The position numbers were made by a program, and so were the translations under genes. DNA of 64,000 bases from Nilaparvata lugens (taxonomy: Eukaryota; Arthropoda; Insecta; Hemiptera; Delphacidae). A model generated the notes under the pieces. It made no database searches. It was not told the origin of the DNA and saw nothing but the letters and a program-made list of their open reading frames with translations. The stretch covers positions 49,215,994-49,279,993 of the forward strand of contig NC_052505.1 in the NCBI RefSeq assembly GCF_014356525.2, in the 5' to 3' direction. Below, piece after piece: positions 1-13,093 of this stretch (the first letter of the stretch is position 1; each line of letters opens with the position of its first letter).

Positions 1-3000
1 CCATGGGACATTGAGAGATTATCAAAAATGGTTGTGCACATTAATATAATAACCTGAGCACACTAAAAACCTGCGGTTCTTCACACTAATTAGGTCATTC
101 AATCCTAGTTGGGAGGAAATGCATTGGAACGGTGAATTTCAAGTTTTTCCACCTGAGACTGTGATTAACGAGGAAATAATGGAGTTTTGGAGCTCGGTTA
201 TTGGGTCTGGGTCTGGGAGAGAATATTTGAGAGTGAAATGAGAGAAAGTGAGTTGGCAACTCTGTCTCTCCAGTTGACGACTGGTTCACCTTGGCAAGCC
301 ATTCATTATTACAGAACCAGTTAAAACAGTGCTACCACTGACAGGGAATTTTCAAATTCTTGACAAGCCATTCATAAATTTGAAGGTTATTAGGACTTGG
401 GCTTGGCGAGGGCTTGTAAAGTAATGCTGGCCTATAAAAGGCTTCAATGCACCGCAGCACCCTAGGCGGTGCAGTGACTGTACTCGGGCCACCACCATCT
501 ACTGGACTACACACTTTGTTCTTGAAAATCTTTTGTTCTCAGGTCACACTCTTGATAATGCCATAACAGGGTCAAGTGGATCCTAAATTTCGAATGTCAT
601 TTTGAATCGAGTCTCCAGAGCAATGTCATTTATTAGGTCTCAAATATGTTACCGTATCACGTTTCTGCACTAATATGCATCGTGTAAGAGTTTACTAAGG
701 AAAACCTTGATATAAGTAGTTAATTGAGATTTTTATTTTGGAAACTGTTTTTATTGAATATAAATAATGCATGTTTCGTATTCTAATCATATTATTACTA
801 AAAAATATTACAATAAAAATCTCTTCTGATAGAGAAAAGAGTACCAGAGCTCTAACTAGTGCCCACCTACCAGATATTGTGACCAAGAGCAGACTAACAT
901 ATTATTGAGAGAACTTTTTCATCGAACTGGAAACTACTACTTTATGTGTATTGCAAGACTAGACACAACAAAACAAGATTGAAAATCATGTTGATTGTAT
1001 ATCATAATAAATGAATAAAACGGGATTTATAATTAAATGATTGAAAAAAGGATGAAATAATTTATATCATTGTAAAATATGAATAATGTAAGAGCTAACA
1101 CAAGTGTAATTCAACACTTTAACGTTAAAGCAAGAAACCTGTAGGTATTTCATTAATTTATAATTGTACCAGGCACGAACAATAGTTACTCATCATGATA
1201 GAAATAGGAAATAGGCTTGTGAGTGATCACTAAGAACATCTTATACAACACAGTTTTGCAGTTTTGGTACGGCGATGACAGAAAATTTCACACTCATGAA
1301 CACGTGTTATTTATCTAATGCATCGTGCAAGGAAACTTTTCTGTTGAATTTCTAATTAGATTTAAACCGATTAAAGATAATTGTTTTTTGTTATGATCAA
1401 TCGATCTAACTCTTCCTGTAGTAGTTAGTATCTAGGATAAATAAGTGAAGGAAGCCAACAGGAAGATTTTCTTTTGAATTGAAATTTCAAATCGCGGTAA
1501 TACAGTACTCTCATAAATATGGCAAATGGCGTCTATCAATGTTTCGATGGTAGGTTTGATTTTCAATCCGCCTGGCATTGCCAAATCACTATGATAGTGC
1601 ACCACTTGCAATTCTCATTTGAAATCTAGTGGGGAAAATAGGCAAAATCTATGAGCCAATACTTATAGGCTGTTTTGAATTGAGAATATTTAGGTAGCTT
1701 AATTTAGTTGAATTAAATTCTGTTGTTACATGAAACACATGGACTAATGCTAAGATTAGTACAATGAAAATATAATCAAGTTCATTTTCCTTGGGCTAAT
1801 ACACAAAAAATGTCAAGTTTTCTTCAACATTTTGGTTATAACGCATTTTTTGTCGTATTACTGTTATGATTAGCATCTAAAATTACGGAATAATTTTTCT
1901 AACAGTGTCAGTAATCCAGAACAATCGATCTCCGAATGTAAACCTGTATTCACGAGTATACATAACTCAACGAAATCAAGTACCACTAGCATTATGTCAT
2001 GTAGGCCTAAATTCATTAGCATCGAAAATCACAGTCTCTAGTATGCAAAGCACGTTTTCAATCGTTACTTAGTTGCAACAACTATCTACTTTGCATACTG
2101 CTCTTATTAGCAGCACCGAAGAATGAGTGAATAGAATACAGTAGAACAGTACTAGAAGGTTAAGGTATGTCAGTGGAACAATGCAGGGAAACTAGGCGAC
2201 AACCTAATAAATTAGCTACAACAGCTGCTGCAACACTATCAGTTTCCGTACTTCTGAGCTTGGCTATCATCTATATTGTTCAATTCATTCAATTCTATTG
2301 AATCCAGTTCTGAGGGAAAAGATGAATTACTATGAATTACTATTAAGTTACAGTACATTATCATTATTGATTTTTCATCAAGTCCAATCAATAACAATAT
2401 TTAACCTTTCCACGTCAAGAGATTGCGAGGAGCATTTTGATGAACGGAACTGGAATTTTCTACATTGTCGCAATAAAGCGCTAATGTGGAGGGATGAAGA
2501 GAAAAGAATATTTTCAATTAAAATTTTAATTCAAGATAAAGATAAGAAATATATAATGTATGTTCATGTACAATAACTTGAAAATAAAGTGAATATACAG
2601 TAACAAATTGTGAACACTACTGAACGCTAATTTTAATACAAATTACTAGAAACTATTTTTCACAGCAACAACTCGTTAGAACTGTCTAAATAATTCCCAC
2701 AGCTGGAATTTTGCCAATAAATAGACAAATTAATACATGGGCATCCGCAGATTTAGAAAAAAAGCCTGCAGCATTTTGCCAGATTGAGTCACTGACCTCT
2801 CCTTATTGCCTTGTGACAAAAGAACCAAGAATTTTAATAGAAAACAGGGAAGTTCTGATTCAAGTCCAGACTTTTAATCTCAATGTGAAAGGGTTTTTCC
2901 TCTTCAAATAATCTGATGGAATTAGAATTACTTTCTTTTATAAAAAGTTACTATAACTTCAAGAATAAACCTTTTTGAAAACTATTTTATTACGAATTTT

Positions 3001-4240
3001 TATTCTGTATATTCTCATGGCACATAGTAGACCCCGTATCATGCAAAATCTGAAAGGTCGAGTTAAGGTTATGTCGATAAAGGACAAAGCCATGAACTAG
3101 TTATTATCCGAAAACTAGTTTCTAAATAGTTATACTAATACTTGAAATAGGCTCTGGTACAAAACTAATGCTACTAAAATAGTTTATGAATTAATTTTGA
3201 ATAAAAGGAAGGCCAAATAAACATGGACTGGAAAAATACATAAAAAAAACTTGAAATCTGACATTAAGTAAAATAAATTTTATTGTATGGTATGACAGTA
3301 GTAAAATAGTAACCATTGATGAGAAAAATACACCAAGAGATTAGAGAACCTTGGATTCTCAACTGCAATTAGAAGTGCAACGTTGTTTCCGGGTATACCC
3401 GAAACAGCGATAAATAAAATAATTTAGAGCATATTGCATATTTGGGTTAAGTGGAGGAAGTTAATGATGGTTTAGAGTTGAATAGAATTTTTGTGAGTGA
3501 AACACTTATTACAGCACATTGTTTTTGGTATACGGAAAACTAAAAAAACAAAACTAAAACAAACAAAAAACAGAACAACAGAAACGTATTTGATCCCAGC
3601 ACACAACGATGTGATAGCACAATACTCCTGTGCTACATGCGACGACTTTTAGGAGTAGGCTATAATTTATTATAAGGAACTGACGACGTAAGGATAAGCC
3701 AACCTAGATTCTGGATTTGATGTAATATTTCATCAAGTTCTTATTCAGGTGCATACTGTCGACTTATCAGTCAACTACAAGAATGCAAAATGTTTTCTAT
3801 GCAGAGAAAGTAGGAAAACACTATTTGCCAAAAATAATCTATGTACAGAAGCATGATTTAAAAGCATTGAAGCACAGAGTAGAGAAGCACTATGTTTATA
3901 TACATGTTGTGGTATGTTTATTCCGTGATTGAAGCTTCTTCTAGTGGAAAAAGTTTAGTGAACCAATGTAATATGTAGTATTGCTGAAAAGGTGCCTGGA
4001 AATCATAGCATAGGTATTATAAACTAAACTAAAGTATTTCTTGTTCAAAATGTAGAACTTTTCAGACATCAGCATTGAACGAAGAAAAATGTTCCTTAAT
4101 AATTATAACTAGTAGTTCTGTGAACAGTAGACCTCGCGCTCAGTTAGTTACATTGACCTGTTGTTATGTTTTCTCAAAAATTAATGAATAATTTATCAAT
4201 TTAAAATTTCTAGAAAAAATCCTTAATAAACATAGAGCTT
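1..4240. other. AT-rich noncoding DNA, no gene recognised
   Basis: I see no convincing exon here. The longest open frames (for example 92 codons at 2298-2576, +) have no recognisable domain and base use like the surrounding DNA. The first 520 bases contain two weakly similar minus-strand segments that share CAAGCCATTCAT at 295-306 and 364-375, perhaps a very old duplicated repeat. A TAGGCCTA palindrome lies at 2002-2009. Confidence 0.5.
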
Positions 4241-4247
4241 TCTGTCC

Positions 4248-4640
4248 GGGGGCGCGACATTCGAGACCGACGACATTCGAGGCCTGCGACAGTAGAGGAC
4301 TGGTTTTCCAGTCCTCTACAGTCGTAGGCCTCGACTGTCGGGAGTGTACGAAAATTGAAGAGTCCTCTACTGTCGTCTAACGCAGGTGACATTTGAGGCC
4401 TCTTTTTCAAGAGTCCTCTACCGTCGCAGGTCTCGACTGTCGGGGCTGTACATGAATTAGAGAGGCCTCAACTGTCGCCTAAAGCAGGCGACATTTGGGG
4501 CCTCTTTTTCAGGAGTCCTCTACCGTCGCTGGCGTCGAATGTCGCAGGTCTCGACTGTCGGGCCTGTACAAAAATTAGAGAGTCCTACCGTCGCTGGTCT
4601 CGACTGTCGCAGGACTCTTCTGTCGTTTGCCTCGTTTGAC
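4248..4640. repeat. GC-rich ~102-bp minisatellite with internal palindromes
   Basis: About three and a half copies of a unit of roughly 102 bp run head to tail. Matching landmarks are CCTCTTTTTC at 4399-4408 and 4501-4510, and CTCGACTGTCGGG near 4330 and 4432. Each unit contains short forward and reverse versions of GAGTCCTCTAC-GTCG. The array is CpG-rich and far more GC-rich than its surroundings. The last unit carries an extra block of about 16 bp. It could be the internal minisatellite of a transposon or a satellite seed. No protein family was recognised in the frames that run through it. Confidence 0.8.
4281..4330. repeat. Near-perfect 50-bp palindrome inside the minisatellite
   Basis: The 25 bases at 4281-4305 are an almost exact reverse complement of 4306-4330, with only a few mismatches and essentially no loop. 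The stem is built from GGCCT, CGACAGTAGAGGACTGG and their complements. Such a structure could extrude as a cruciform and tends to promote copy-number change in an array. Confidence 0.75.
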
Positions 4641-4721
4641 ATCGACCCTTCTGTCCTATCGTACAGTGACGTGTCGTCCCGGAATGTGAGTGTGAGCGCT
4701 GTTATCAGGTCTGGCTGCCGT

Positions 4722-4826
4722 CGATACGCCAATCCAATCAACCCATCAGAGAACATTCTGTGTTGTCGTGTTGGCGATACGCCAATCCAATCAACCCATC
4801 AGAGAACATTCTGTGTTGTCGTGTTG
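4722..4826. repeat. 53-bp tandem duplication at the minisatellite edge
   Basis: The block that starts CGATACGCCAATCCAATC occurs at 4722 and again at 4775, giving a 53-bp period with the two copies essentially identical. It directly follows the GC-rich minisatellite. Near-identity suggests a recent duplication. Confidence 0.85.
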
Positions 4827-4830
4827 AAGA

Positions 4831-7030
4831 AAATAAACTACCATACTTCATTTTTCACTTTTCATGATTTTATAAATGAATTTCTTTTCAATAATATTTG
4901 TTGCAATTTTGATCATCAGATTAAAAATGAAAAAAAAAATGTTTTCCATCAATAACTCCAAACTCTAAACTAGAATCATGGCCTCAGCTTATGAAAAGAC
5001 AAAGTTAGTAAGTAGACAAAGTAGACAACTGTCTACTAACGTTGATGGAAAGATACATTTTCAAGATGTACGATGTTTTTGAACGGGTAGTATTATAGTC
5101 CACTAGACAGCTGATTCATGATGAATAATTCTATAGTCTGATTTTTACGGTAATATTGGCGTATGAAGGAGGCTCCTTTTTCCTTTTATATTATTTTTGA
5201 AATGCATAATTTCCAAAAACCTTGTATATACGTCAACGCGCATTTCAAAAAGGAACTTACCTGTCAAATTTCATGGAAATCTATTACCGCGTTTCGCCGT
5301 AAATGCGCAACATATAAAAATATAAACATTCAATCATTTAAACATTAAGAGAAATGCCAAACCGTCGACTTGAATCTTAGACCTCACTTCGCTCGGTCAA
5401 TGATTTAGTCTTGAAGTATATTTCTGTCAAATATAACTAGTTCTATCATTTTATACATCCAAATAGAATTGTATGAAGTGTAAGAGAGGGCCGGTTTCAT
5501 TGTGACAAAGAACAAGTCAAGAGCTTATTGGAATGCTTTGCTGCAATTAGCTTGGAAGCCTGCCTGACACCAGTCAGGGAGTGTTTACGACGTTGAAGCA
5601 AGCAACGCTGTGCTTTCTACTTCTCCACCGCGTATCAAAAGCAACGGCTCAACCACATATTTATGGCGTTGTTTTTGTCGTCATCGGTTGCAACAACAGT
5701 CCATTACCTCAGCGACAGAAACAATTAGCAAAAGTCCATACCAACCCTCTGACTAATAATCACATTCCCATGAGCGACCATCTGATTTAGGAGTTGCCAA
5801 GTATTTTTATTCACTGAACTTGGACAATTTACATAGCGGCATGTCGCGTTGTTGCAGGGAAACGTGGCTAATAAACATATGACAATGATTGACGTGAATA
5901 TGTTTGAGTATGCCGCCTATGATTAGTACTGTAGCATTCCAGTATTGTCTCATATTTTAATATGCGTCCCAGTATCATGAATATGATAATTATAATTGGG
6001 CTTATAAATTAAATTTGTGCTATTTAATTAAAAATCTTATGATGCTACTAATAGCTCCTGTTTCAGAGTTATTTTATTTTTATTTTTTGCTACATTATGA
6101 AACATATTATAATATTTTGTTAATTCCTGGGGCCAATGACAAAAACACGGCAATAAATTATTAATGCTGAATTATTTCATTTCAGCATTTGAAAACACAA
6201 ATATGATTGACAAGCTATTTGAGGAGCCAAGACATGCAAAACTCGTATTTATTTCTCTTTCCAATTAACACGATATTACAATAATTGTATTATAGCAATA
6301 TTCGTATTATTATTATATAATAGTTATTATTTACACATAGCTTCCAATCACAACCTAATAATAACAGAAACATGATGAACTCTAGGCATCTATACAAATT
6401 ACATTTCTTCAAAATATTTCACACTTTTTTATCAGATTGTCACATCTTGAAATCAAGTGTTACCTTTGAAAGATATCTTTGTCAACATTTAAAAACTCCC
6501 TATTGTAAATGAATAAGGCCGCATCACACATTTCCTAGTCATTATTGTGTTGGAAACTGTTTGATCACTTGTTTTGAGACCGGTTATTGTGTTAAAAATG
6601 TGTAAGCCGGCACACAGTGTTGAGACAAAGCCTGGCTCATTGCAACAATGCACCAACTTTCATTAATATTCTAAATCGTTACATAAGAACGATACACAAT
6701 TCATTACGTGAGCCATTCATTCAGTTCAATCTCGATGTTGTATTCGCTCCAATCGTAAGAATCGTTCCAATCTTTCATAATGCAAGTTGCAATCGCTACT
6801 GAAACTGTGGGGAGGTGTTGCCAACATGCCAACATAGGTGAGTCGGCTCTTTCTCCGCGGCTAAAAATTTGGACATTTCAATTTGAATCACACTTCACAA
6901 TCAATTTAGGGCTTGCAATCAAAATAATTAACCTTACCAACAATAAAGTAACTAAATTTGTACAATTCCAGTACAGAATTAATTTTCTTCAATTAATGTG
7001 TTTTTTATACTAAGCTATGATTTTCGTAAG
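4831..7030. other. Noncoding DNA, no gene recognised
   Basis: AT-rich sequence with only short open frames. The segment around 5560-5790 is somewhat less AT-rich and has a 69-codon frame on +, but no domain is visible. A good splice-donor match (ATAG then GTGAGT, near 6837) has no supporting exon that I can show. Confidence 0.45.
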
Positions 7031-7190
7031 CTGATGTATGGTTATTCGTAAGAGCTATAAACAATATCTACCAAATGAGAAAAGTTGGAAAATTTTATGG
7101 TTTTCGTATGGTTACATATGGTTTTCGTACGATTATCATAAGAGCTATAGACAATATCTATCAAATGAGAAAAGTTAGAAAATTGTTCAG
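7031..7190. repeat. Imperfect 90-bp tandem duplication
   Basis: AGAGCTATAAACAATATCTA at 7051 recurs as AGAGCTATAGACAATATCTA at 7141, a 90-bp period. Similarity covers about 60 bp of each copy. The spacer itself carries repeated TATGGTTTTCGTA-type motifs. No function is suggested. Confidence 0.75.
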
Positions 7191-10100
7191 GAGTTTATAT
7201 GACAAATTACATTGATAAAAGTTTGACAGTCTTGAAAAATAGGAAAAGTAAATAATTAATAGTCTAGTAATAGTAAAAAACCTATAGGCTTGGAGGGAAT
7301 AGTGAGGATATGGTCGGTCACCCACTGTAAATCCACCACTACAAGTCAATATTATTAAAAAGCATATAGCCGCCTACTTACTATAAAACATAAATTTGTA
7401 TGTGTGAAACAAAAAAATGATGATAAGTGAAAATGATGAAATATTCCTGAGTGAAACTGACGAAATATGTAATACTAATGGTTTTTATACTACCTGATTT
7501 GAGAACTGAATTGGTAGGAATATAAACGCCAATGACTTACCTGGAACACAGAAAGGAATCAAATGTTAGAAATGACAGATTTCATATAATTGTGAATGCA
7601 ATAAAACTTGATTGCCATTAAAAAATCAATTTGTTGCGACAGCCTAATCATTAATAAAAAATTATTACAACTCACAGCTTGGACAGATTCTTGAACAACC
7701 TTGAAATTTGAAATGCTTATATTATTTCTCTACAAGTGAAATAATCAGTGTTCGAACTCCAAACAATTGAGGTATGGAGATTAACTTAATCCTACGTGCT
7801 TCTGAAAAACAAATTTCATCATAAATGTTGAGAAGAAGGTATGAGATATATGATATTAATTCGTCAATAAAGAACGTTGGATGTGTGTTCATGAAGACGG
7901 ACGCATTTCCACCTTACTTCCTTATGACTGGAGACCCGGCAATTATTGGCATAGGACCGATTAGCGTCGTCAAATCCAATGACACGAACGTCCTCATTTA
8001 GAGGACATCACCGTAGAGGGGGTAATAAAATTTCCTTTCAATTGAAAATTGAAAGCTTTTTTATTGATCATAAAATAAGATACACAATTTCGGCCTTCGC
8101 GTTTTCTAATTGAAACACGTTCAACAAGATTTTTCAGATAGATAGGCCTACCTATAATTTATTGTTAACATCTCATTGAACCACTTGAATAGCTACAACC
8201 AAAATAAACGTGTGGGAATCATCATCAGTTTTATAGTCAGCGGAAGGATTTTTATACATAACACAGTCAAAGACAAGCTGGAGAAGCTTAATGCATTAAA
8301 AATAAATGTGGGAGAGCACATTTCACATCAATTAAAACTGGAACAGCTTTGAATTATCAGGAAATAGGGATATACAGTACTGTATTAGTCATTGACAATG
8401 TTGTTGTGCATCAATCATAGACAAAGTAAACATACGTTTGTGTTATCGCTTATCCATTATTTTATTTGCTGATCTATTGCAATGCACTCTCATATCATAT
8501 TGTTGAGTGCAGATTATAGACAACCATAGGACTGCGGAAGGCATTTTGTTAATTGAAAGATGATATCAAGAACAATGATAAAGGCACAAATTTCATGATC
8601 AAATGGAATAATTCCATTTCAAGTATCATATTGATAGAATTGAATACAGAATCAACAAGAATAAGTTCATGGTATTGTTGTTCAATGTTGAAAAATGAAA
8701 CAATTCAGAAACTATTACATTCAGGTACCGTTATTCAGGGTTTTAGGATTTAAACAAGAATAAGAAACAGAGAGAAACAAAGAAAGATAGAAAAGATTTA
8801 GAGGACACAGAGCCTACAGTAGGCTACTATACGGAATCGACAAAAAGTTATCGTGGTACACAAAATTCACTATACGCTGTTTCATATTTTTCTCGAGTAG
8901 ATATTTCAGAAAACCCACCCAAAATAGTTTTAGAAGTGTTTCAGAACAAAAACATTATCAATAAGGTTCAGTGACCTGCCACTGCCAGACGTAACTATTG
9001 TCCAGTGACAGGATAGACAGAAGGATAACGTTGGATTTCTAAAGGTATCTTGAGAGGTTGTTTTAAAATATGCTTTTACGATGGCATTCAGAGAAGAGCA
9101 GCAAACTGTGATGGTGAAAGGCGACACACTGGCGCTTCGTTACTAATTGGCATCGCATAAAATAATAATCATACAAATATAGCCCAGCATATAAGAAAAC
9201 ACTAGTTATTTATAGTAACAGCATCAAGTATACCTACTTTACAATTAGAGGTGTAGAACAACTCTGCTTTTACATTGCGTACAGCAGCTATATCACATGC
9301 ATAACTACACCACTCATTTACAAGCCATACTAAAATAATAACATAGTATGAAGTATTTGCCCAGCAGCCAACAAACTTTTGCATGCCGATTTTATTTCAG
9401 GATGGGAAATGTGGGACAATCTTGATTTGTACCCAACATTTCATGAGTTGCTGTACTATTAATGCATGCCACCACATCGCAGTACTACAGCACTACCGAA
9501 TAACCAGAGCAATGAGGAAAAGTGACAATTTTAATCATTTCCACACAACCTCTTGCCCTTAGCAAATTCACGATCATAAAATTCAAATTTTATAATTTCT
9601 AATCAGGTGTCATTAAAAATAGAAAAACATAATTTCAAACGGTGTTCAGTGGTTGAACGCGATCCGACTGGTTCAAGCAGTAGACAGCAGCATTTGTTTC
9701 AAGGAAATCAAGTGGTGGATTGGAAGAAGAGAAATTAATTTTAGTAATGTATACATATCGCCTACTATACAGCACAGCACTTACAAATTGACTGAATTAA
9801 CAAAACTACCACGATTAACAAAACTAAGTTTTGTATTAAACTTTGTTAACTTCAAGAATCTTTTATCTTGAAGTTGGCGTTCAAATTTTAAAAATTCAAA
9901 CTAGCAGCTCGGTCAAGCATGGTTGGTTGGTTTAATCAGAGAGAATAGAACAAATGATATATTCTTTTCTCTCTGGCTTTGAACGATTTAAACCTATCAA
10001 TTAAGGAATTTAATTGGGTCAGTTGCCTCGAAAAATCAACTAATCACACTCACACTGCCATACAATACCTTTAATAACATGTAGAGCCAATACAGAAAGA

Positions 10101-12300
10101 ATATGTAAATGTGATGAGTCAAACCAAATAGAAGAAAAATGCCGATATCAATGACGTAGGCCTACATTATAAGTCATAGCAGTTAGTTCATAAACTAAGA
10201 TAATTATTCTAGATCTAGTAAACAATCAAGCTGTCAAATTAGCTAAACTCAGTTATATTTCAGATTCTATCTATTATGTATTAGAACCTCAGTAGTGATA
10301 ATCGATAATTTCTAAAATAGACTCACTATGCAAAAATTGGAATTCAGATACATTATAAATTATTCAGTTTAATAGACTACTGCGGTCAATATTGATTACA
10401 TGTACATCAAGTTTACTGATCACACATAATTAGAGACTTTCACAACTATAAAATAGTAATTTCAGTGGCGTCGAAACGTCGAAAGTGCATATGAGCTAAC
10501 AAAAATACGACTAAAATTATTAGTAAGTCCGGCAGTGGATGATGTTTAGAATGGGGAAATATCTCATGCATGATTAGCTTCCCAGAAGAGCTATAAATAG
10601 AAACTAATTTTGCAGACTCATTTAGATGTTTCAAACAATAATCATTATGTTCCAGCATCTCAATTTGGAACCACATCACTAGATACTGGATTTACTGCAT
10701 GTTTAGGAATAATTAAAAAAATAACGTCTTGCATAATCTGGAAATATCATTCTATTAAGTTTATCAAGTTTATTCAATCTAGAAACTTGTTTTATTAAAG
10801 AGAGATATCTAGTTTATCTATATCTATGAGGGCATTATAAGTTTATAACACTTTTCAAGTTTCAAAAGTTTTAGCCAGAATGAATTTCACTCATTTTGAG
10901 AATTGGAAATGATTTTATCAACTTGTGGGAATCGGATTCTCATTGATGAAGAATCATTAGTTTAGTGAGAGTGAAACGTTTGTAGTATTACGTAGTATAA
11001 TCGCCACTTTTATAGTTATTCAATTCTGGGTATTCTCATCCATCAACGTATTTCATTTTCATTCCTGAAAGTGTTCGAAAGCTTCAATACCGAACCTGAT
11101 AAGTAATTTCATTGTGAAAAAAATGAAAAATAATTTAAGAATCATATTACAGTATAATGAAATAAAGTAGAAGCAGCTGTGTAAAATCTCATTACCAATT
11201 TCAATACACATGCCACCGAGACATTATCAAGATAAGAATTTTTCATTGGTATTCTACACTCACAACTGTATGAATCATATTCAACTGGCGCAACTGTATA
11301 ACCTTTCACTGTTGCACGTGTTTCAAGTATTAATATTCCAAATTTGAAAGTGGAGAAAGATTCTGACATTGAACAGAATCGATACAAGAATAAAATTCTA
11401 TGAAGCTTTGATGGTATTCTAGATCAAACTGGATTACAGACTTCAAGATTAACAGAAATCTCTCTATACAATATATTCTTCAAAAGGTCTAATCAATACC
11501 TCAAAACGCACATTCACTACATCAACATCGATTGAATAAAGTTTACCAAAATTCAGAGTCCAACATTCCAACAAAGAAATCTTTATAGTCGAACGGTACG
11601 ATTCAGTGTCAATCAGACTTATTGTTGGCAAACATTCTTAAGCTAATAGAGTTTACAGCATGCACGTACCTGGACAAACCACAACAGAATTCTGATAAGA
11701 TATAATTACATAGGTACAAGACTGACTCCATCGATACAATAACTGCGAGGAAATAACGTATTCAGCAGCACTAACTTCCAGTTGTTAGCTACTCGCAATT
11801 ACTTCCTAGTGGCTCGGAACCCACCAAAACAGTTTATCCAATATCACATCACAATATAATATGACAGTCCAATTTGGCCTTAAACGACTGAAAACATCAC
11901 TCTGCTGATCTATCATGTAGTTGGAATTTTTTTTCATTAAAGCTCAACTACTATTACTTATTTTTGTACTGTTCATATTTTACGTTCCAACTTCTAACAT
12001 AATCATCTATTAAATAATTGAATATTCATTGACTGTTCGTGAAGACACTCATGAAATCTTTCTATTTTTTCGTTTGATGTTACTTATTTTACCCATCTAA
12101 TCATCCCTCAATGATCTTTTCACTATTATCTTCACCCGGGCAAGTTTCTCAATTCGTGCTAAATTCCATTAAACTACTAATCAAATAATTATACTATGCA
12201 TTTCCTGTTCAAAGAAACTTTCATTCATCATCTATTTTACTTCTGACATAATTATGTTTACCTGGTTTTCAATAACTAGGTACAGACAGAATAAAAACTT
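7191..12300. other. AT-rich noncoding DNA, no gene recognised
   Basis: No exon-like open frame, RNA gene or sizeable repeat was recognised. TAGGCCTA palindromes lie at 8143-8150 and 10157-10164. A short inverted repeat built on AACTTCAAGA and TCTTGAAGTT lies near 9848-9875. Open frames of 60-80 codons on both strands match what chance gives at this composition. Confidence 0.45.
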
Positions 12301-12339
12301 TCTTCACCCGTCGGCATCAAATATGAATATGGAGGCAGA

Positions 12340-12639
12340 AAAATGGATCTATTTGTGGGATTAACAGCCAGCCAACTGATGATAGAGGAGAGAGCTGAGC
12401 CAAGACCAGTCAAGACTGCAGGGCAGCAATTGGAGGCAGCTCTGCTCATCTCTCAGCTGATTGTATCCTCCAGTCGCCACTGGTCGGCCACTTCCTTTCC
12501 TTTCCGAGGCGCTTCGTTACTTTTAACGGTAAAGCTAAAGCCTAATACATCTCAAGTGCCCCCTTACCTGCTCGCTCCTCACAGGTCTACACAATCTGTG
12601 TCACATACCCCCTTCACAGCCCCGGAACCAAGTCTGCGC
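12340..12639 (+). promoter_or_regulatory. GC-rich upstream region of a candidate promoter
   Basis: These 300 bases are clearly richer in G and C than the DNA on either side and end in a TATA box. One 101-codon frame (12343-12648, +) runs through the region, but it ends across the TATA box and shows no known domain. I therefore read this stretch as a proximal promoter rather than coding sequence. Confidence 0.35.
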
Positions 12640-12675
12640 TATAAATAAACTCTTGCTTCCATCATTATACAGTGA
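12640..12675 (+). promoter_or_regulatory. Candidate core promoter: TATA box plus initiator
   Basis: TATAAATA at 12640-12647 is followed 31 bases later by an insect-like initiator, ATACAGTG, with the predicted start at the A of 12671. This spacing is the textbook one for RNA polymerase II TATA promoters. No clear DPE was found. The downstream gene is not identified; the first exon may be an untranslated leader. A possible donor, CAT then GTAAGA, lies near 13094. Confidence 0.5.
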
Positions 12676-13093
12676 ACAGTGCACTTTTTACGCCTTTTCT
12701 AGCAAAATTGGTTATCCGTCGCTATTATCCCGTCTATTTTTAGAAACTCGTTCGAGAGAGTCCATTGTCGACAACTACTTCTTTCGCCGCACCCCACCCC
12801 TCACCCCTCACAACCACCTTCAAATCTCTGCTGACTCAATATCATGCTTTATTACTTTCCAGAGCTTTCCTGCCGAAGAAAACAAGTATATCGGATCAAG
12901 ACCTATGTAACAACAGCTGCCACAAGAAAAAAGCAAAGCGAAGAGAATTTACAATACATTTCAGCTATCCCACTAATGAACCCAAATTTTCGAGGAATAG
13001 TTCATGCAGGTTTATAACAGAATGTATTTTTTGACCTCTTGCTATTGAATGGATTTTATTTTTCCAAAATACAACATGGCTATGGATACTCAT
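12671..13093 (+). other. Possible first exon or leader below the candidate promoter
   Basis: If the promoter call is right, transcription would run from about 12671 to the right. The region has overlapping frames (12653-12910 and 12765-13034, +), the first of which begins before the predicted start site. Neither has a recognisable domain. The extent to 13093 is a guess based on one donor-like motif. It could equally be plain intergenic DNA. Confidence 0.2.

Noticed and set aside
4539..4955. A 138-codon + frame (and a 78-codon minus frame) through the minisatellite
   Set aside because: The frame is produced by the tandem repeats and the 53-bp duplication, then runs into AT-rich DNA. No family is recognisable.
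12343..12648. A 101-codon + frame in a GC-rich patch
   Set aside because: It ends across a TATA box that fits a promoter, has no domain and overlaps the presumed untranscribed promoter.
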